A DNA stretch of 10,717 nucleotides from an uncultured Eubacteriales bacterium (GTDB lineage Bacteria; Bacillota; Clostridia; Oscillospirales; Feifaniaceae): the NCBI GenBank assembly GCA_902474785.1, contig CABRXB010000018.1, positions 1-10,717 of the forward strand, written 5' to 3'. Of the stretch, positions 1-7,671 are shown in pieces. Both the position numbers and the translations under genes were made by a program. Within the stretch, counting starts at the first letter, position 1. The number at the start of each line of letters is the position of its first letter. The notes beneath the pieces were generated by a model. It was given only the letters and a program-made list of their open reading frames with translations, was not told the origin of the DNA and did not search any database.

Positions 1-1230
1 CACCTGCTGGGGGAAAACGGCCTTTTGACCAGAATTTTGGAGGCCGGCTCCATCCCCAACATGGTCTTTTATGGGCCGCCCGGCATTGGCAAAACCACCG
101 TGGCCGACATCCTGGCCCGCCGCGCGGGGAAGACGCTGGTGCGGCTCAACGCCACCACAGCCGGCTCCGGCGACATTCGCGACGCCATCTCCCAAACCGG
201 CACACTGCTCGCGCCCGACGGCGTGCTGCTGTATATCGACGAGATTCAGTATTTCAACAAAAAGCAGCAGCAGACGCTGCTCGAGTGCACCGAAAACGGC
301 AAGGTCACACTCATCTCCTCGACCACCGAAAACCCTTATTTTTATATCTATCCCGCCATCCTGTCGCGCTCGACCGTCTTTGAATTCAGACCGCTCACTC
401 CACAGGAGGTGCTGCCCGTCGTGCAGCGCGCCTTCTCCTTTGTCGAAAACGAAGGCATGGAGCCCCTCGCGTTGGAAGAGGGGGTGATGCAGCACATCGC
501 CGCCTCCTGCGGAGGCGATGTGCGCAAGGCGATCAACGCCGTCGAGCTGCTCACGCTGACCGGCAAGGGCCGGGTGACGCTTGAACAGGCGGCGGCCGTC
601 ACACAGCAGTCGGCCGTGCGCTACGACCGCGACGGCGACAGCCACTTCGACGTGATGAGCGCCTTTCAAAAGTCCATGCGCGGCAGCGATCCCGACGCCG
701 CGGTGCACTATCTGGCGCGTCTGCTCGAAGGGGGCGACCTGCTCTCGGCCTGCCGGCGCCTGCTGGTGACGGCGGCGGAGGACGTGGGGCTGGCCTATCC
801 GCAAATTCTCCCCATCGTCAAGGCCTGTTGCGACATGGCGCGTGAGCTCGGCCTGCCCGAAGCGCGCATCCCCCTGGCCGACGCCGTGGTTCTGGTGGCG
901 ACGGCGCCCAAGTCCAACGCCGGCTATCTGGCCATCGAAGCCGCGCTCGCCGACCTGCGCGCCACGGGCGGCGGAGAGCTGCCCGCCCATCTGAGAGACG
1001 CCCACTACGAGGGCGCCAAAAAGCTGGGACGCGGGCTGACCTATGTCTACCCGCACGATTTCGAGGGGCACTGGGCGCCCCAGCAATACCTGCCCGACGC
1101 CCTCAAGGACGCACGCTACTACACCCCCGCAGACAACAAGACCGAACAGGCGGCGGCCGCCTACTGGAAGAAGATCAAAGACGGTCACCGACCGTCTCAG
1201 GACACAAAACAAGACACAAACATGAGATAA
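1..1230 (+). CDS. rarA: Replication-associated recombination protein A (AAA+ ATPase), 5' end missing
   Basis: RarA/MgsA is a DNA-dependent AAA+ ATPase related to the clamp loader. It acts at stalled or gapped replication forks. The reading frame is open from base 1, so the gene begins upstream; 409 residues are visible and roughly 20-40 N-terminal residues are probably missing. A TTG at base 25 is in frame but internal to the conserved N-terminal part. The Walker A motif GPPGIGKTT is at fragment residues 25-33. Walker B (LLYIDEIQ) has D80 and E81, and the sensor-1-like stretch ISSTTENPYF follows. The C-terminal half carries the RarA-specific features, including GHWAPQQYLPDAL near the end, which separates it from RuvB and DnaX. 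The stop lies 14 bases before the next gene, so co-transcription is likely. The family call is firm; only the N-terminus is unseen. Confidence 0.95.
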   Translation, partial: HLLGENGLLTRILEAGSIPNMVFYGPPGIGKTTVADILARRAGKTLVRLNATTAGSGDIRDAISQTGTLLAPDGVLLYIDEIQYFNKKQQQTLLECTENGKVTLISSTTENPYFYIYPAILSRSTVFEFRPLTPQEVLPVVQRAFSFVENEGMEPLALEEGVMQHIAASCGGDVRKAINAVELLTLTGKGRVTLEQAAAVTQQSAVRYDRDGDSHFDVMSAFQKSMRGSDPDAAVHYLARLLEGGDLLSACRRLLVTAAEDVGLAYPQILPIVKACCDMARELGLPEARIPLADAVVLVATAPKSNAGYLAIEAALADLRATGGGELPAHLRDAHYEGAKKLGRGLTYVYPHDFEGHWAPQQYLPDALKDARYYTPADNKTEQAAAAYWKKIKDGHRPSQDTKQDTNMR

Positions 1231-1244
1231 AGAGGTACCTCACT

Positions 1245-2357
1245 TTGAACGATCAAACACCGCCCACCATGGCGCCGTCCGCCATGCCGGAATGGAGCGA
1301 TCCCCCCGCAAACAAGCGCCTTGTCAAACTCAGCGTGGCGCTGGCCCTCTCCTTTTTTGCCGCCTCTTTTTTAGCCGGCGGGCTGATGCCCGACACGGTC
1401 ATGGCCGTTCTCATCAACATGTCGCTGACGTTGTCGCTGCCCGGTACCCAGGCGGCGGTGGCCTCGGCGCAACTTCTCGTCCTCTTTTTGGGCACCATGG
1501 CGATGTTCATGTCCTTTGCCACCTTCGCCTCGTATGCGCGCAGCCTGCCTGTGGCCGTGATCGGCGCGGTTGGCATCGGCATTTCAACCTCCATTTTTGC
1601 AGGGCCCGTGGCGGGCGTCACAACCGCGCTTTTGCTGCTGCTTCCCCTGCTGCTGCTCGACCGGCTCGACGCCATGCTCGACTACAAAAACCTGCTCTGG
1701 CTGACCACGCTGCTCTTCCTCGTTTTGCTGCTCGGCTCGCTGACCTGGTCCATCTATGCGGCGACCGGCTCGATCTCGGTCGATGCCCTGCGCGCCGCGC
1801 TGCTGCAAGCGGGCGACAACTACGCGCAATACTACCGGCAGATGACCGACATGCTGGTGACTTCGGGCATGGAGACCGTGGTGTCGGGCCTGCCCGTTTA
1901 CAGCAGGGAGGATTCCATCTCCCTTGTGCTCAACTATCTTACGGCGCTGCTGCCCATGATCGCCATGGTAAACGCCTTTTGGTTTGTCACCTGGTATCGC
2001 CGGGCAAACGGACGGCAGCGTCCGCGTATCGGCCTTGTCATGGACGGCTTTGCGCTCTCGCGCGGCGGCGCCGTCTGCTATCTGCTGTGTTCCGGCCTCT
2101 CGCTCTTTGGCGGGGATGCGCTCGCCCTTGCCGGCACGCAGCTCATGATGGTGCTCAGCCTTCCCTTCTCCATCCAGGGGATCAACACCCTGCGCCGCAA
2201 CATGACGGTCTATGGGCGCGGCATCCCACTTTTTTTGCTGCTCATGATGGTGCTCTTCGCGCCCCCCATTTCCCTGCTGCTTTTTCTCGCCGTGTGCGGC
2301 GTGTTCGACGCGTTGATGCCCAAAACCTTTCCGCCAATCCGCCCGCCGCGGCAGTAA
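1245..2357 (+). CDS. yybS: YybS-like (DUF2232) polytopic membrane protein
   Basis: This 370-residue protein is strongly hydrophobic, with about eight or nine predicted membrane segments. The first spans about residues 29-47, two lie at about 72-122, a Leu-rich segment is at about 124-138, and others are near 149-173, 226-252, 270-312, and 326-354. The N-terminal 25 residues are polar and Pro-rich, with no cleavable signal peptide. The biochemical role of the family is not established. The call rests on topology, length, and position directly before gdpP, rplI, and dnaB, which matches yybS in Bacillus; the sequence alone is too divergent for me to match a signature motif. The TTG start is chosen because AGAGGT at 1231-1236 sits eight bases before it; ATG at 1269 is the alternative. 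The gene follows rarA by 14 bases, and its stop overlaps the gdpP ribosome site. Confidence 0.75.
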   Translation: MNDQTPPTMAPSAMPEWSDPPANKRLVKLSVALALSFFAASFLAGGLMPDTVMAVLINMSLTLSLPGTQAAVASAQLLVLFLGTMAMFMSFATFASYARSLPVAVIGAVGIGISTSIFAGPVAGVTTALLLLLPLLLLDRLDAMLDYKNLLWLTTLLFLVLLLGSLTWSIYAATGSISVDALRAALLQAGDNYAQYYRQMTDMLVTSGMETVVSGLPVYSREDSISLVLNYLTALLPMIAMVNAFWFVTWYRRANGRQRPRIGLVMDGFALSRGGAVCYLLCSGLSLFGGDALALAGTQLMMVLSLPFSIQGINTLRRNMTVYGRGIPLFLLLMMVLFAPPISLLLFLAVCGVFDALMPKTFPPIRPPRQ

Positions 2358-2370
2358 GGAGTTCCTCGTC

Positions 2371-4368
2371 ATGAAGCATACACCCCCAACAAGACAATAT
2401 CGCACGGTGCGGCACATCACGCTGCTGACCGTCTGCTTTCTGGTGCTGCTGATCACCGCGCTGATCGATGCGCGCTATGCCACAGGGCAGGCCATTTTGA
2501 TGGCGGCGGCGCTGACCGTCTATCTGCTGCCCTTTGGCCGGGTCAACCGTCAGCTTCAAAAGCAGCTCGACGCAGCCGCGCGCAAACTCGACAGCGATTC
2601 GCTCTCCTTTCTCGACTCCACGCTGCCCGTGGCCGCCATCCGGCGAAACGGCGCCCTTGTTTGGTACAACGAGGCCTTTCACGAGCTGATGGGGCAGGGA
2701 CTGCCCCCCGGCCGCGACATCCGAGAGGCCATCCCGAACTTTCAACCCCAGAAATTCGCCGAACCCGATCTGATGGATGGGGTTTCTGTCTCCCATGCGC
2801 AGCGCGCCTTTCGCGTCTACGCCTCCCCTTTGCGCGAGCTGGGTCAGAAAAACGATCTGCTGCTGCTCACCTTTTTCGACGTCTCGGAACACAAGGCGCT
2901 GCAGGCGGAATACAAGGCCTCGCGCCCCGTGGTCGCCCACATCATCATCGACAACCTCGACGAGATCTCCCAAAACGTCCGCGAGAGCGACAAGGCGCTG
3001 GTGCTGGGCGGCGTTGACAATGTGCTCAGCGAATGGGCCGCTCCCACCGGCGGCATCCTGCAGCTCACCGAACGCGGGCGCTATCTCTTTGTGTTTGAAG
3101 AGCGTCATCTGCCCGCCTTCATCGCTGACAAGTTCTCGGTGCTCGACAGCGTGCGCGCCGTGGGCGAGAGCGGCGGCCTTGAACCCACCATCTCCATCGG
3201 CGTGGGCGCGGGCGGCGAGAGCTTTGCAGACAACTATGAGCTGGCGCGCCAGGCACTTGACCTGACGCTTGGGCGCGGCGGCGATCAGACCACCGTCAAG
3301 CAGGGCGCAAGCCTTGAATTCTTCGGCGGAAAGACCAAAACAGTGGAGCGCCGCACCAAGGTCAAGGCGCGCATCATGGCGCAAACGCTTGCCGAGATGC
3401 TCGACGAGGCCACCAGCGTGCTGGTGATGGGCCACCGATTTGCCGACTTTGACGCGGTGGGAGCCGCCGTCGGCGTCACGCGACTTGCCATGGCCAAAAA
3501 CAAACCGGTGCACATCGTGATCGACCGCGAGACCTCCCCCGCGCGCTCGCTCATCGAGCATGTGGAACACCTGCCGGAATACGAGGGGGGCTTTGTCCCG
3601 CCGCTGGCAGCCCTCGACCTTGTGACCTCCTCCACGCTTTTGGTGATCGTCGACACCCACAACCCCGAACTCCTGGAGTCGGCCGAGCTGCTTGGCAACG
3701 CCGCGCGCGTGGTGCTCATCGACCACCATCGCCGCATGGCCTCCTGCGTGGAGAGCGACCTCTCCTACCACGAGCCCTACGCCTCCTCCGCCTCGGAGCT
3801 GGTGTGCGAGCTCGCGCAGTACAGCACGGGCGGCAACGCTCTGCGCAAGCGCGAGGCCGAAGCGATGCTGGCCGGCATTGTGCTCGACACCAACAACTTT
3901 GCCTTTCGCACCTCGTTTCGCACCTTTGAGGCCGCCGCTTTCCTCAAAAAAATGGGCGGCGACACCATCGAGGTCAAAAAGCTCTTTCAGGTGGATTTTG
4001 ACAGCTATTCCGACCGCACCCAGCTCATCAGCGCCGCCCACCGCTACGAGCGCATCACCGTGCTCGCCTCCTGGACGGGGCCCGACCACAAGGGGCTTGG
4101 CGTCGTCGCGGCGCAGGCCGCCGACGAAATGCTCGACATCGAGGGGGTGGAAGCCTCCTTCGTGCTCTTCCCCCGGCGCGAAAAGACCTACATCTCGGCG
4201 CGCTCGCTAGGCACCATCAACGTCCAGCTCATCATGGAGGCGCTGGGAGGAGGCGGCCACGCCACAAATGCCGGCGCTCAGGTGGAGGCGCCCTTAGAGG
4301 ACGCGCGCAAGGCTTTGTGCGACGCCATCTCCCGTTCGTTGCGCGAAAACTATCCCGATCTGCTCTAG
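2371..4368 (+). CDS. gdpP: Cyclic-di-AMP phosphodiesterase GdpP (PAS, degenerate GGDEF, DHH/DHHA1)
   Basis: GdpP (YybT) hydrolyses the second messenger c-di-AMP to pApA and so affects potassium and osmotic balance and cell-wall stress. The 665-residue length is close to that of the Bacillus protein. Two membrane helices lie at about 15-33 and 36-54. A PAS-like region follows at about 80-185, then a degenerate GGDEF domain at about 187-320 with GRGGDQ at 301-306. The DHH domain keeps its metal-binding residues: H355, D359, and D361 in GHRFADFDA, D428 in VDTHN, the signature D451-H452-H453, and D506 in LDTNNF. The DHHA1 glycine motif GGGGH is at 626-630. With every catalytic position intact, the enzyme should be active. 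ATG at 2371 is preceded by AAGGAG at 2356-2361, which overlaps the yybS stop and implies coupled expression. The catalytic domains face the cytoplasm by family precedent. Confidence 0.97.
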   Translation: MKHTPPTRQYRTVRHITLLTVCFLVLLITALIDARYATGQAILMAAALTVYLLPFGRVNRQLQKQLDAAARKLDSDSLSFLDSTLPVAAIRRNGALVWYNEAFHELMGQGLPPGRDIREAIPNFQPQKFAEPDLMDGVSVSHAQRAFRVYASPLRELGQKNDLLLLTFFDVSEHKALQAEYKASRPVVAHIIIDNLDEISQNVRESDKALVLGGVDNVLSEWAAPTGGILQLTERGRYLFVFEERHLPAFIADKFSVLDSVRAVGESGGLEPTISIGVGAGGESFADNYELARQALDLTLGRGGDQTTVKQGASLEFFGGKTKTVERRTKVKARIMAQTLAEMLDEATSVLVMGHRFADFDAVGAAVGVTRLAMAKNKPVHIVIDRETSPARSLIEHVEHLPEYEGGFVPPLAALDLVTSSTLLVIVDTHNPELLESAELLGNAARVVLIDHHRRMASCVESDLSYHEPYASSASELVCELAQYSTGGNALRKREAEAMLAGIVLDTNNFAFRTSFRTFEAAAFLKKMGGDTIEVKKLFQVDFDSYSDRTQLISAAHRYERITVLASWTGPDHKGLGVVAAQAADEMLDIEGVEASFVLFPRREKTYISARSLGTINVQLIMEALGGGGHATNAGAQVEAPLEDARKALCDAISRSLRENYPDLL

Positions 4369-4379
4369 CGGAAAGGGAC

Positions 4380-4397
4380 AAAGGGCGGCCCTTTTTT
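4380..4397 (+). terminator. Short terminator-like hairpin after gdpP
   Basis: A six-base-pair stem AAAGGG/CCCTTT (4380-4385 with 4389-4394) closes a three-base CGG loop, and T continues to 4397. The stem is short and only half GC, so termination is probably partial. It lies 12 bases after the gdpP stop and could lower read-through from the rarA-yybS-gdpP part into rplI-dnaB. Confidence 0.45.
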
Positions 4398-4409
4398 CAC
4401 GCTTTATCT

Positions 4410-4438
4410 TTGCCTTGGGTCAAGGGTCGTCATGTTAT
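4410..4438 (+). promoter_or_regulatory. Possible sigma-A promoter ahead of rplI
   Basis: TTGCCT at 4410-4415 and TGTTAT at 4433-4438 are separated by 17 bases, each matching four of six consensus positions (TTGACA, TATAAT). The stretch 4395-4480 is clearly more AT-rich than the flanking genes. A start near 4445 would leave a leader of about 35 bases before rplI. The site follows a terminator-like hairpin, so a separate rplI-dnaB transcript is plausible but unproven. Confidence 0.3.
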
Positions 4439-4479
4439 TTCTTTTTCACTATTTTCACTTTCATAAGGAGGAGTTTCCC

Positions 4480-4923
4480 ATGAAGGTCATCTTACAGCAG
4501 GACATCAAGGGCACCGGCAAAAAGGGCCAGCTCATCGAGGTCTCGGACGGCTACGCCCGCAACTTTCTCTTCCCCCGCAAGCTGGCCGCCCCCGCCGACA
4601 CCGCCAACATGAACGAATACCGCCAAAAAGAGGCTTCGCGCGCCTTCCACAAGCAGCAGGAGCTCGAGGCGGCGCAGGCGCTCGCCCAAAAGCTCGAGGG
4701 CATCACCGTGAAGGTGACGGCCAAGGGCGGCACGGCGGGCCGGCTGTTCGGATCTGTGACGGCCAAAGAGGTCGCCGAGCTCGCCAGCGCCCAGACCGGC
4801 AGCGCGCTCGACAAGAAAAAGCTGATCATGGACGACATCAAGACCTTTGGCACCTACGAGGTCGAGGCCAAAATTCACCCCGGCGTTTCGGCCAAATTCT
4901 TCGTCACCGTGACCGAGGCCTGA
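4480..4923 (+). CDS. rplI: 50S ribosomal protein bL9
   Basis: bL9 binds 23S rRNA at the base of the L1 stalk of the large subunit and helps suppress frameshifting and miscoding. The 147-residue product has the family architecture: an N-terminal rRNA-binding domain (MKVILQQDIKGTGKKGQ, then the DGYARNFLFPRKLA signature at about residues 23-36), a long charged connecting helix at about 41-74, and a C-terminal domain with GRLFGSVT and a closing KIHPGVSAKFFVTV stretch. ATG at 4480 is chosen because a strong AAGGAGGAG (4465-4473) lies six bases upstream and because the protein then begins exactly as family members do; an in-frame ATG at 4432 would add 16 unconserved residues. It lies between gdpP and dnaB, as in Bacillus. 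Confidence 0.97.
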   Translation: MKVILQQDIKGTGKKGQLIEVSDGYARNFLFPRKLAAPADTANMNEYRQKEASRAFHKQQELEAAQALAQKLEGITVKVTAKGGTAGRLFGSVTAKEVAELASAQTGSALDKKKLIMDDIKTFGTYEVEAKIHPGVSAKFFVTVTEA

Positions 4924-4956
4924 AATTAGCCGTGCGGCAAGGAGGTGTGTCACCGC

Positions 4957-6288
4957 TTGAACGAGCATGATCTGGCCCAGCGCGTCCCCTTTTCCATGGA
5001 GGCCGAGCAGTCGGTGCTCGGCGCCATCCTCATCAACCCGAGAGCCGTGCTCGACGCCGTGTCGATCCTGCACCCGGCCGATTTCTATCTGCCGCAAAAC
5101 GCCGCCATCTTTGAGGCCATCTATGAGCTCTTCTCGGCCGGCGACGTGGTGGACAGCGTCACCATCTCCGAGCGGCTTCGTCAGGCGGGGCAATACGACC
5201 CCGAGACCACGCCGCAATATCTGATCTATCTGGCGGAATTCACTCCCTCCTCGGCCAACACGCAGCGCTATGCGCGCATCGTCTACGAAAAGGCCATGCT
5301 GCGCGCGCTGATCGCCGCCTCGCAGCAGATCGCTGAAAACTGCATGACCGAGGCCGGCGAATTCTCGCTGCTCATGGATCAGGCCGAGCAGCTCATCTAC
5401 GACCTCTCGCACGGCCGCCGCATCAACGAGATGCGCCCCATCGCCGAAGTGGTCGACGAGGCCTACACCAGAATCTCCGAGCTCTACAACGGCAACCGCG
5501 AGTTAGGCGGCACGCCCTCGGGCTTTTCTGAACTCGACGCCAAGATCGGCGGGCTCTCCCGCTCGGATCTCATCCTCATCGCCGCGCGCCCCGGCATCGG
5601 CAAGACCTCGCTGGCGCTCAACATCGCAAGCCATGTGGCGCTCAAGGAGAAAAAGGGCGTCGCCATCTTTTCGCTTGAGATGTCGGGCGAACAGCTTGTG
5701 TCGCGCATGATCTCGTCGCTGGCGCTGGTCGACTCGTCGCGCCTGCGCACGGGCGACATCCGCCCCGACGAGTGGACAAGGCTGGCCGAGGCCGTCTCGA
5801 TCCTGGGCGACTCGCCCGTCAAAATCGACGACAACGCCGGCGTGACGGTGCAGGAGATCAAGGCCAAGCTGCGCAGAGAGAAAAACGTCGGCCTTGTCAT
5901 CATCGACTACCTTCAGCTCATGCGCTCGGGTTCTCGCAGCGAGAACCGCGTGCAGGAGGTGGCGGAGATCTCGCGTTCGCTCAAAATCATGGCCAGGGAG
6001 CTCGACGTGCCGGTGGTGGCGCTCTCGCAGCTCAACCGCGCCAGCGAAACGCGCAAGGACAAAAAGCCCATGCTCAGCGACCTGCGCGAATCGGGCTCGA
6101 TCGAGCAGGACGCCGACATCGTCATCTTCCTCTACCGCGACGAGGACAATCCCGACCTCGAGGCGCGCAACATCGTCAACTGCTCGGTGGCCAAAAACCG
6201 CCACGGCGCCACCGGCACCATCGACTTTTTGTGGAGCGGGCAGTACACCCGCTTTACGTCGCTGGAGACGCGTCATGACGAGAGCTGA
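4957..6288 (+). CDS. dnaB: Replicative DNA helicase DnaB (DnaC of Bacillus)
   Basis: This is the hexameric 5'-3' helicase that unwinds DNA ahead of the replisome and works with primase and the helicase loader. From the TTG at 4957 it is 443 residues, close to family length. The N-terminal helical domain carries EAEQSVLGAIL near residues 15-25. The C-terminal RecA-like domain has Walker A with GIGKTS at 213-218 (K216, T217), Walker B VIIDYLQLM with D317, and the motif SDLRESGSIEQDAD at 374-387. The TTG is chosen because AAGGAGGTG at 4939-4947, an unusually complete match to the anti-SD sequence, lies nine bases before it, and because an earlier GTG at 4945 lies inside that ribosome site. No intein or insertion interrupts it. 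Its last 14 bases overlap tilS. Confidence 0.96.
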   Translation: MNEHDLAQRVPFSMEAEQSVLGAILINPRAVLDAVSILHPADFYLPQNAAIFEAIYELFSAGDVVDSVTISERLRQAGQYDPETTPQYLIYLAEFTPSSANTQRYARIVYEKAMLRALIAASQQIAENCMTEAGEFSLLMDQAEQLIYDLSHGRRINEMRPIAEVVDEAYTRISELYNGNRELGGTPSGFSELDAKIGGLSRSDLILIAARPGIGKTSLALNIASHVALKEKKGVAIFSLEMSGEQLVSRMISSLALVDSSRLRTGDIRPDEWTRLAEAVSILGDSPVKIDDNAGVTVQEIKAKLRREKNVGLVIIDYLQLMRSGSRSENRVQEVAEISRSLKIMARELDVPVVALSQLNRASETRKDKKPMLSDLRESGSIEQDADIVIFLYRDEDNPDLEARNIVNCSVAKNRHGATGTIDFLWSGQYTRFTSLETRHDES

Positions 6289-7234
6289 CCCCCTGCTGCG
6301 GCAAGTGGAGCGCATGCTCAAGACACACCTGCCGCCGCAGTCCCGCCACATCGTGGTGGCGCTCTCGGGCGGGGCCGATTCGGTCTGCCTGCTGCACGCG
6401 CTGCTGGCCTTGAAGCCGGCGCACGGCTGCGAGATCTCGGCCGCCCATCTCAACCACCTGCTGCGCGGACAAGCCGCCTTTGACGACGCCGCCTTTGTCG
6501 CGCGCCTGTGCGACAGTCTGGGCGTGGCGCTGCTCCAGGAGCAAGTCGACATTGCGGCGCTCTCCAAGAAGCGGCGCATCGGCGAGGAACAGGCCGGCCG
6601 CGAGGCGCGCTATTCCCTTTTTGAAAGGGCCGCCGCACAATACGAGCGCGCCGTGACCGCCACGGCGCACACCGCCAGCGACCAGGCCGAGAGCGTGCTG
6701 CTCAACCTCTTTCGCGGCAGCGGGATCGACGGGCTGGCCGGCATCCCTCCCGCAAGGGAGGGCTTCATCCGTCCGCTGCTTTGCTGCACCCGGCAGCAGG
6801 TGGAGCGTTACTGCGCCGAGCACGGTCTGTCCTTCGTGACCGACGCCACCAATTTTGAACCCATTTACCAGAGAAACCGCATCCGCCTCTCCCTGCTGCC
6901 CGCGCTTGAGAGAGACTACAACCACAATTTGACAAACACTCTGCAGCGCACGGCCGACCTGCTGCGCGAGGACGCGCAACTGTTAAACGAGCTGGCCGAC
7001 GATCTGCCCCTCACGAAAAAGCGGTCGGCGGATTTTCTTGTCTTCGACCGCGCCGCACTGCGGCAGGCAAACCCCGCCCTTGCGCGCCGGCATCTGCGCC
7101 GGCAAAAACCTTTGATCTCACCTTGTCCGCCGCACAGTCGCAGGCGCTGCTGGCGCTTGGAACGCAGCGCGGCAACGGCGCGCTGGATCAGCTTCCAAAA
7201 CCCCTGTTTGCACAGGCCGCGTATGGGCAACTGA
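6275..7234 (+). CDS. tilS: tRNA(Ile)-lysidine synthetase, N-terminal part up to a frameshift
   Basis: TilS uses ATP to attach lysine to C34 of the CAU-anticodon isoleucine tRNA, changing its decoding from AUG to AUA; it is normally essential. The catalytic part is intact. It has the PP-loop SGGADS at residues 31-36, AAHLNHLLRG, TAHTASDQAESVLLNLFRGSGIDG, IRPLL, and DATN followed by RNRIRLSLLPALERDYN. Family-like sequence ends near base 7099 (NPALARRHLR). After that this frame becomes Arg/Pro/Cys-rich and unrelated to TilS until its stop at 7232-7234. The missing C-terminal domain continues in another frame from about 7105. Adding one base would give a normal 465-residue protein. ATG at 6275 overlaps the dnaB end by 14 bases, with GGAG at 6264-6267 ahead of it, so translation is probably coupled. 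A sequencing error and a genuine mutation both remain possible. Confidence 0.9.
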   Translation: MTRADPLLRQVERMLKTHLPPQSRHIVVALSGGADSVCLLHALLALKPAHGCEISAAHLNHLLRGQAAFDDAAFVARLCDSLGVALLQEQVDIAALSKKRRIGEEQAGREARYSLFERAAAQYERAVTATAHTASDQAESVLLNLFRGSGIDGLAGIPPAREGFIRPLLCCTRQQVERYCAEHGLSFVTDATNFEPIYQRNRIRLSLLPALERDYNHNLTNTLQRTADLLREDAQLLNELADDLPLTKKRSADFLVFDRAALRQANPALARRHLRRQKPLISPCPPHSRRRCWRLERSAATARWISFQNPCLHRPRMGN

Positions 7235-7671
7235 TCGTCTCAACGGTGGCGCGCCTGGCGCCGCTGGCTCCCATGGCGCTGCACCCCGACTGCAACGATG
7301 TGCCCGGTTTTGGTCAGGTGTGGATTTATCGTGACAACAAAGAGAAATTTCACAAAGATGCTACCACTCACCTGTTAAGATGTGATATAATACCCCATGC
7401 GCTGTCGCTGCGCGCCCGCAAACCGGGCGACCGCTATCGCCCCGTGGGTCGAAGGGAAAAACTTCTCAGCGACCTGATGGGGGAGGCGCGCATCCCCGCC
7501 GCGCTGCGGGATCTGATGCCCGTCGTCACCATGGGGGAGCGCATTGTCTCCTGTTTTCCCTTTGGCCCCGCCGAGGAAGCGGCTGCCGCCCCGGGAGAAC
7601 AGGCGCTTGTTTTGCGCTATGCTGCAAAACCCCCGGTGAGCCTGATGGTCTCTGAATGTTGCGAAGACTGA
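7123..7671 (+). CDS. tilS: tRNA(Ile)-lysidine synthetase, C-terminal part in the shifted frame
   Basis: This segment holds the TilS substrate-binding and C-terminal domains. Homologous sequence starts upstream of the nominal TTG at 7123: the frame reads KTFDLT from 7105. The diagnostic C-terminal block lies at about bases 7408-7530 and includes ARKPGDRYRPVG, KLLSDLMGEARIP, and LRDLMPVV. There is no ribosome site ahead of the TTG, so independent translation looks unlikely; more probably this is the tail of the upstream gene in a frame shifted by -1. It ends at TGA 7669-7671, and the domain itself shows no further damage. Bases 7320-7392 are unusually AT-rich and contain rare codons over a promoter-like element. 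This half has no PP-loop and cannot be active alone. Confidence 0.85.
   Translation: MSAAQSQALLALGTQRGNGALDQLPKPLFAQAAYGQLIVSTVARLAPLAPMALHPDCNDVPGFGQVWIYRDNKEKFHKDATTHLLRCDIIPHALSLRARKPGDRYRPVGRREKLLSDLMGEARIPAALRDLMPVVTMGERIVSCFPFGPAEEAAAAPGEQALVLRYAAKPPVSLMVSECCED
7383..7391 (+). promoter_or_regulatory. Perfect extended -10 element inside the 3' part of tilS
   Basis: TGATATAAT matches the extended -10 consensus TGnTATAAT exactly. No good -35 hexamer lies 16-18 bases upstream (ACCACT at 7363-7368), but extended -10 promoters can work without one. The element sits in an AT-rich island of a GC-rich gene. A start near 7398 would give a leader of about 490 bases before hpt and could supply hpt and ftsH independently of dnaB and tilS. 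Confidence 0.4.

Noticed and set aside
1292..2374. A 360-codon + strand frame overlapping yybS
   Set aside because: Arg/His/Ala/Pro-rich composition typical of an out-of-phase reading, whereas the yybS frame gives a regular series of membrane segments and has the ribosome site.
2242..4089. A 615-codon open frame on the minus strand opposite gdpP
   Set aside because: It lies antisense to a gene with all catalytic motifs present, is rich in Gly/His/Ala/Val from GC-biased third positions, and resembles no family. Similar mirror frames oppose rplI/dnaB, tilS, and ftsH.
4432..4479. Upstream ATG start for rplI
   Set aside because: It would add a 16-residue Phe/His-rich extension not expected in bL9, while the ATG at 4480 has a strong ribosome site at the right distance.
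4945..4956. GTG at 4945 as the dnaB start
   Set aside because: The codon lies inside the AAGGAGGTG ribosome site itself, which is placed correctly for the TTG at 4957.
7100..7110. Programmed -1 frameshift at a canonical slippery heptamer in tilS
   Set aside because: The run CAAAAAC is not in the phase required for X XXY YYZ slippage in the incoming frame, and no clear downstream stimulator is seen. A single-codon P-site slip remains possible but has weak support.
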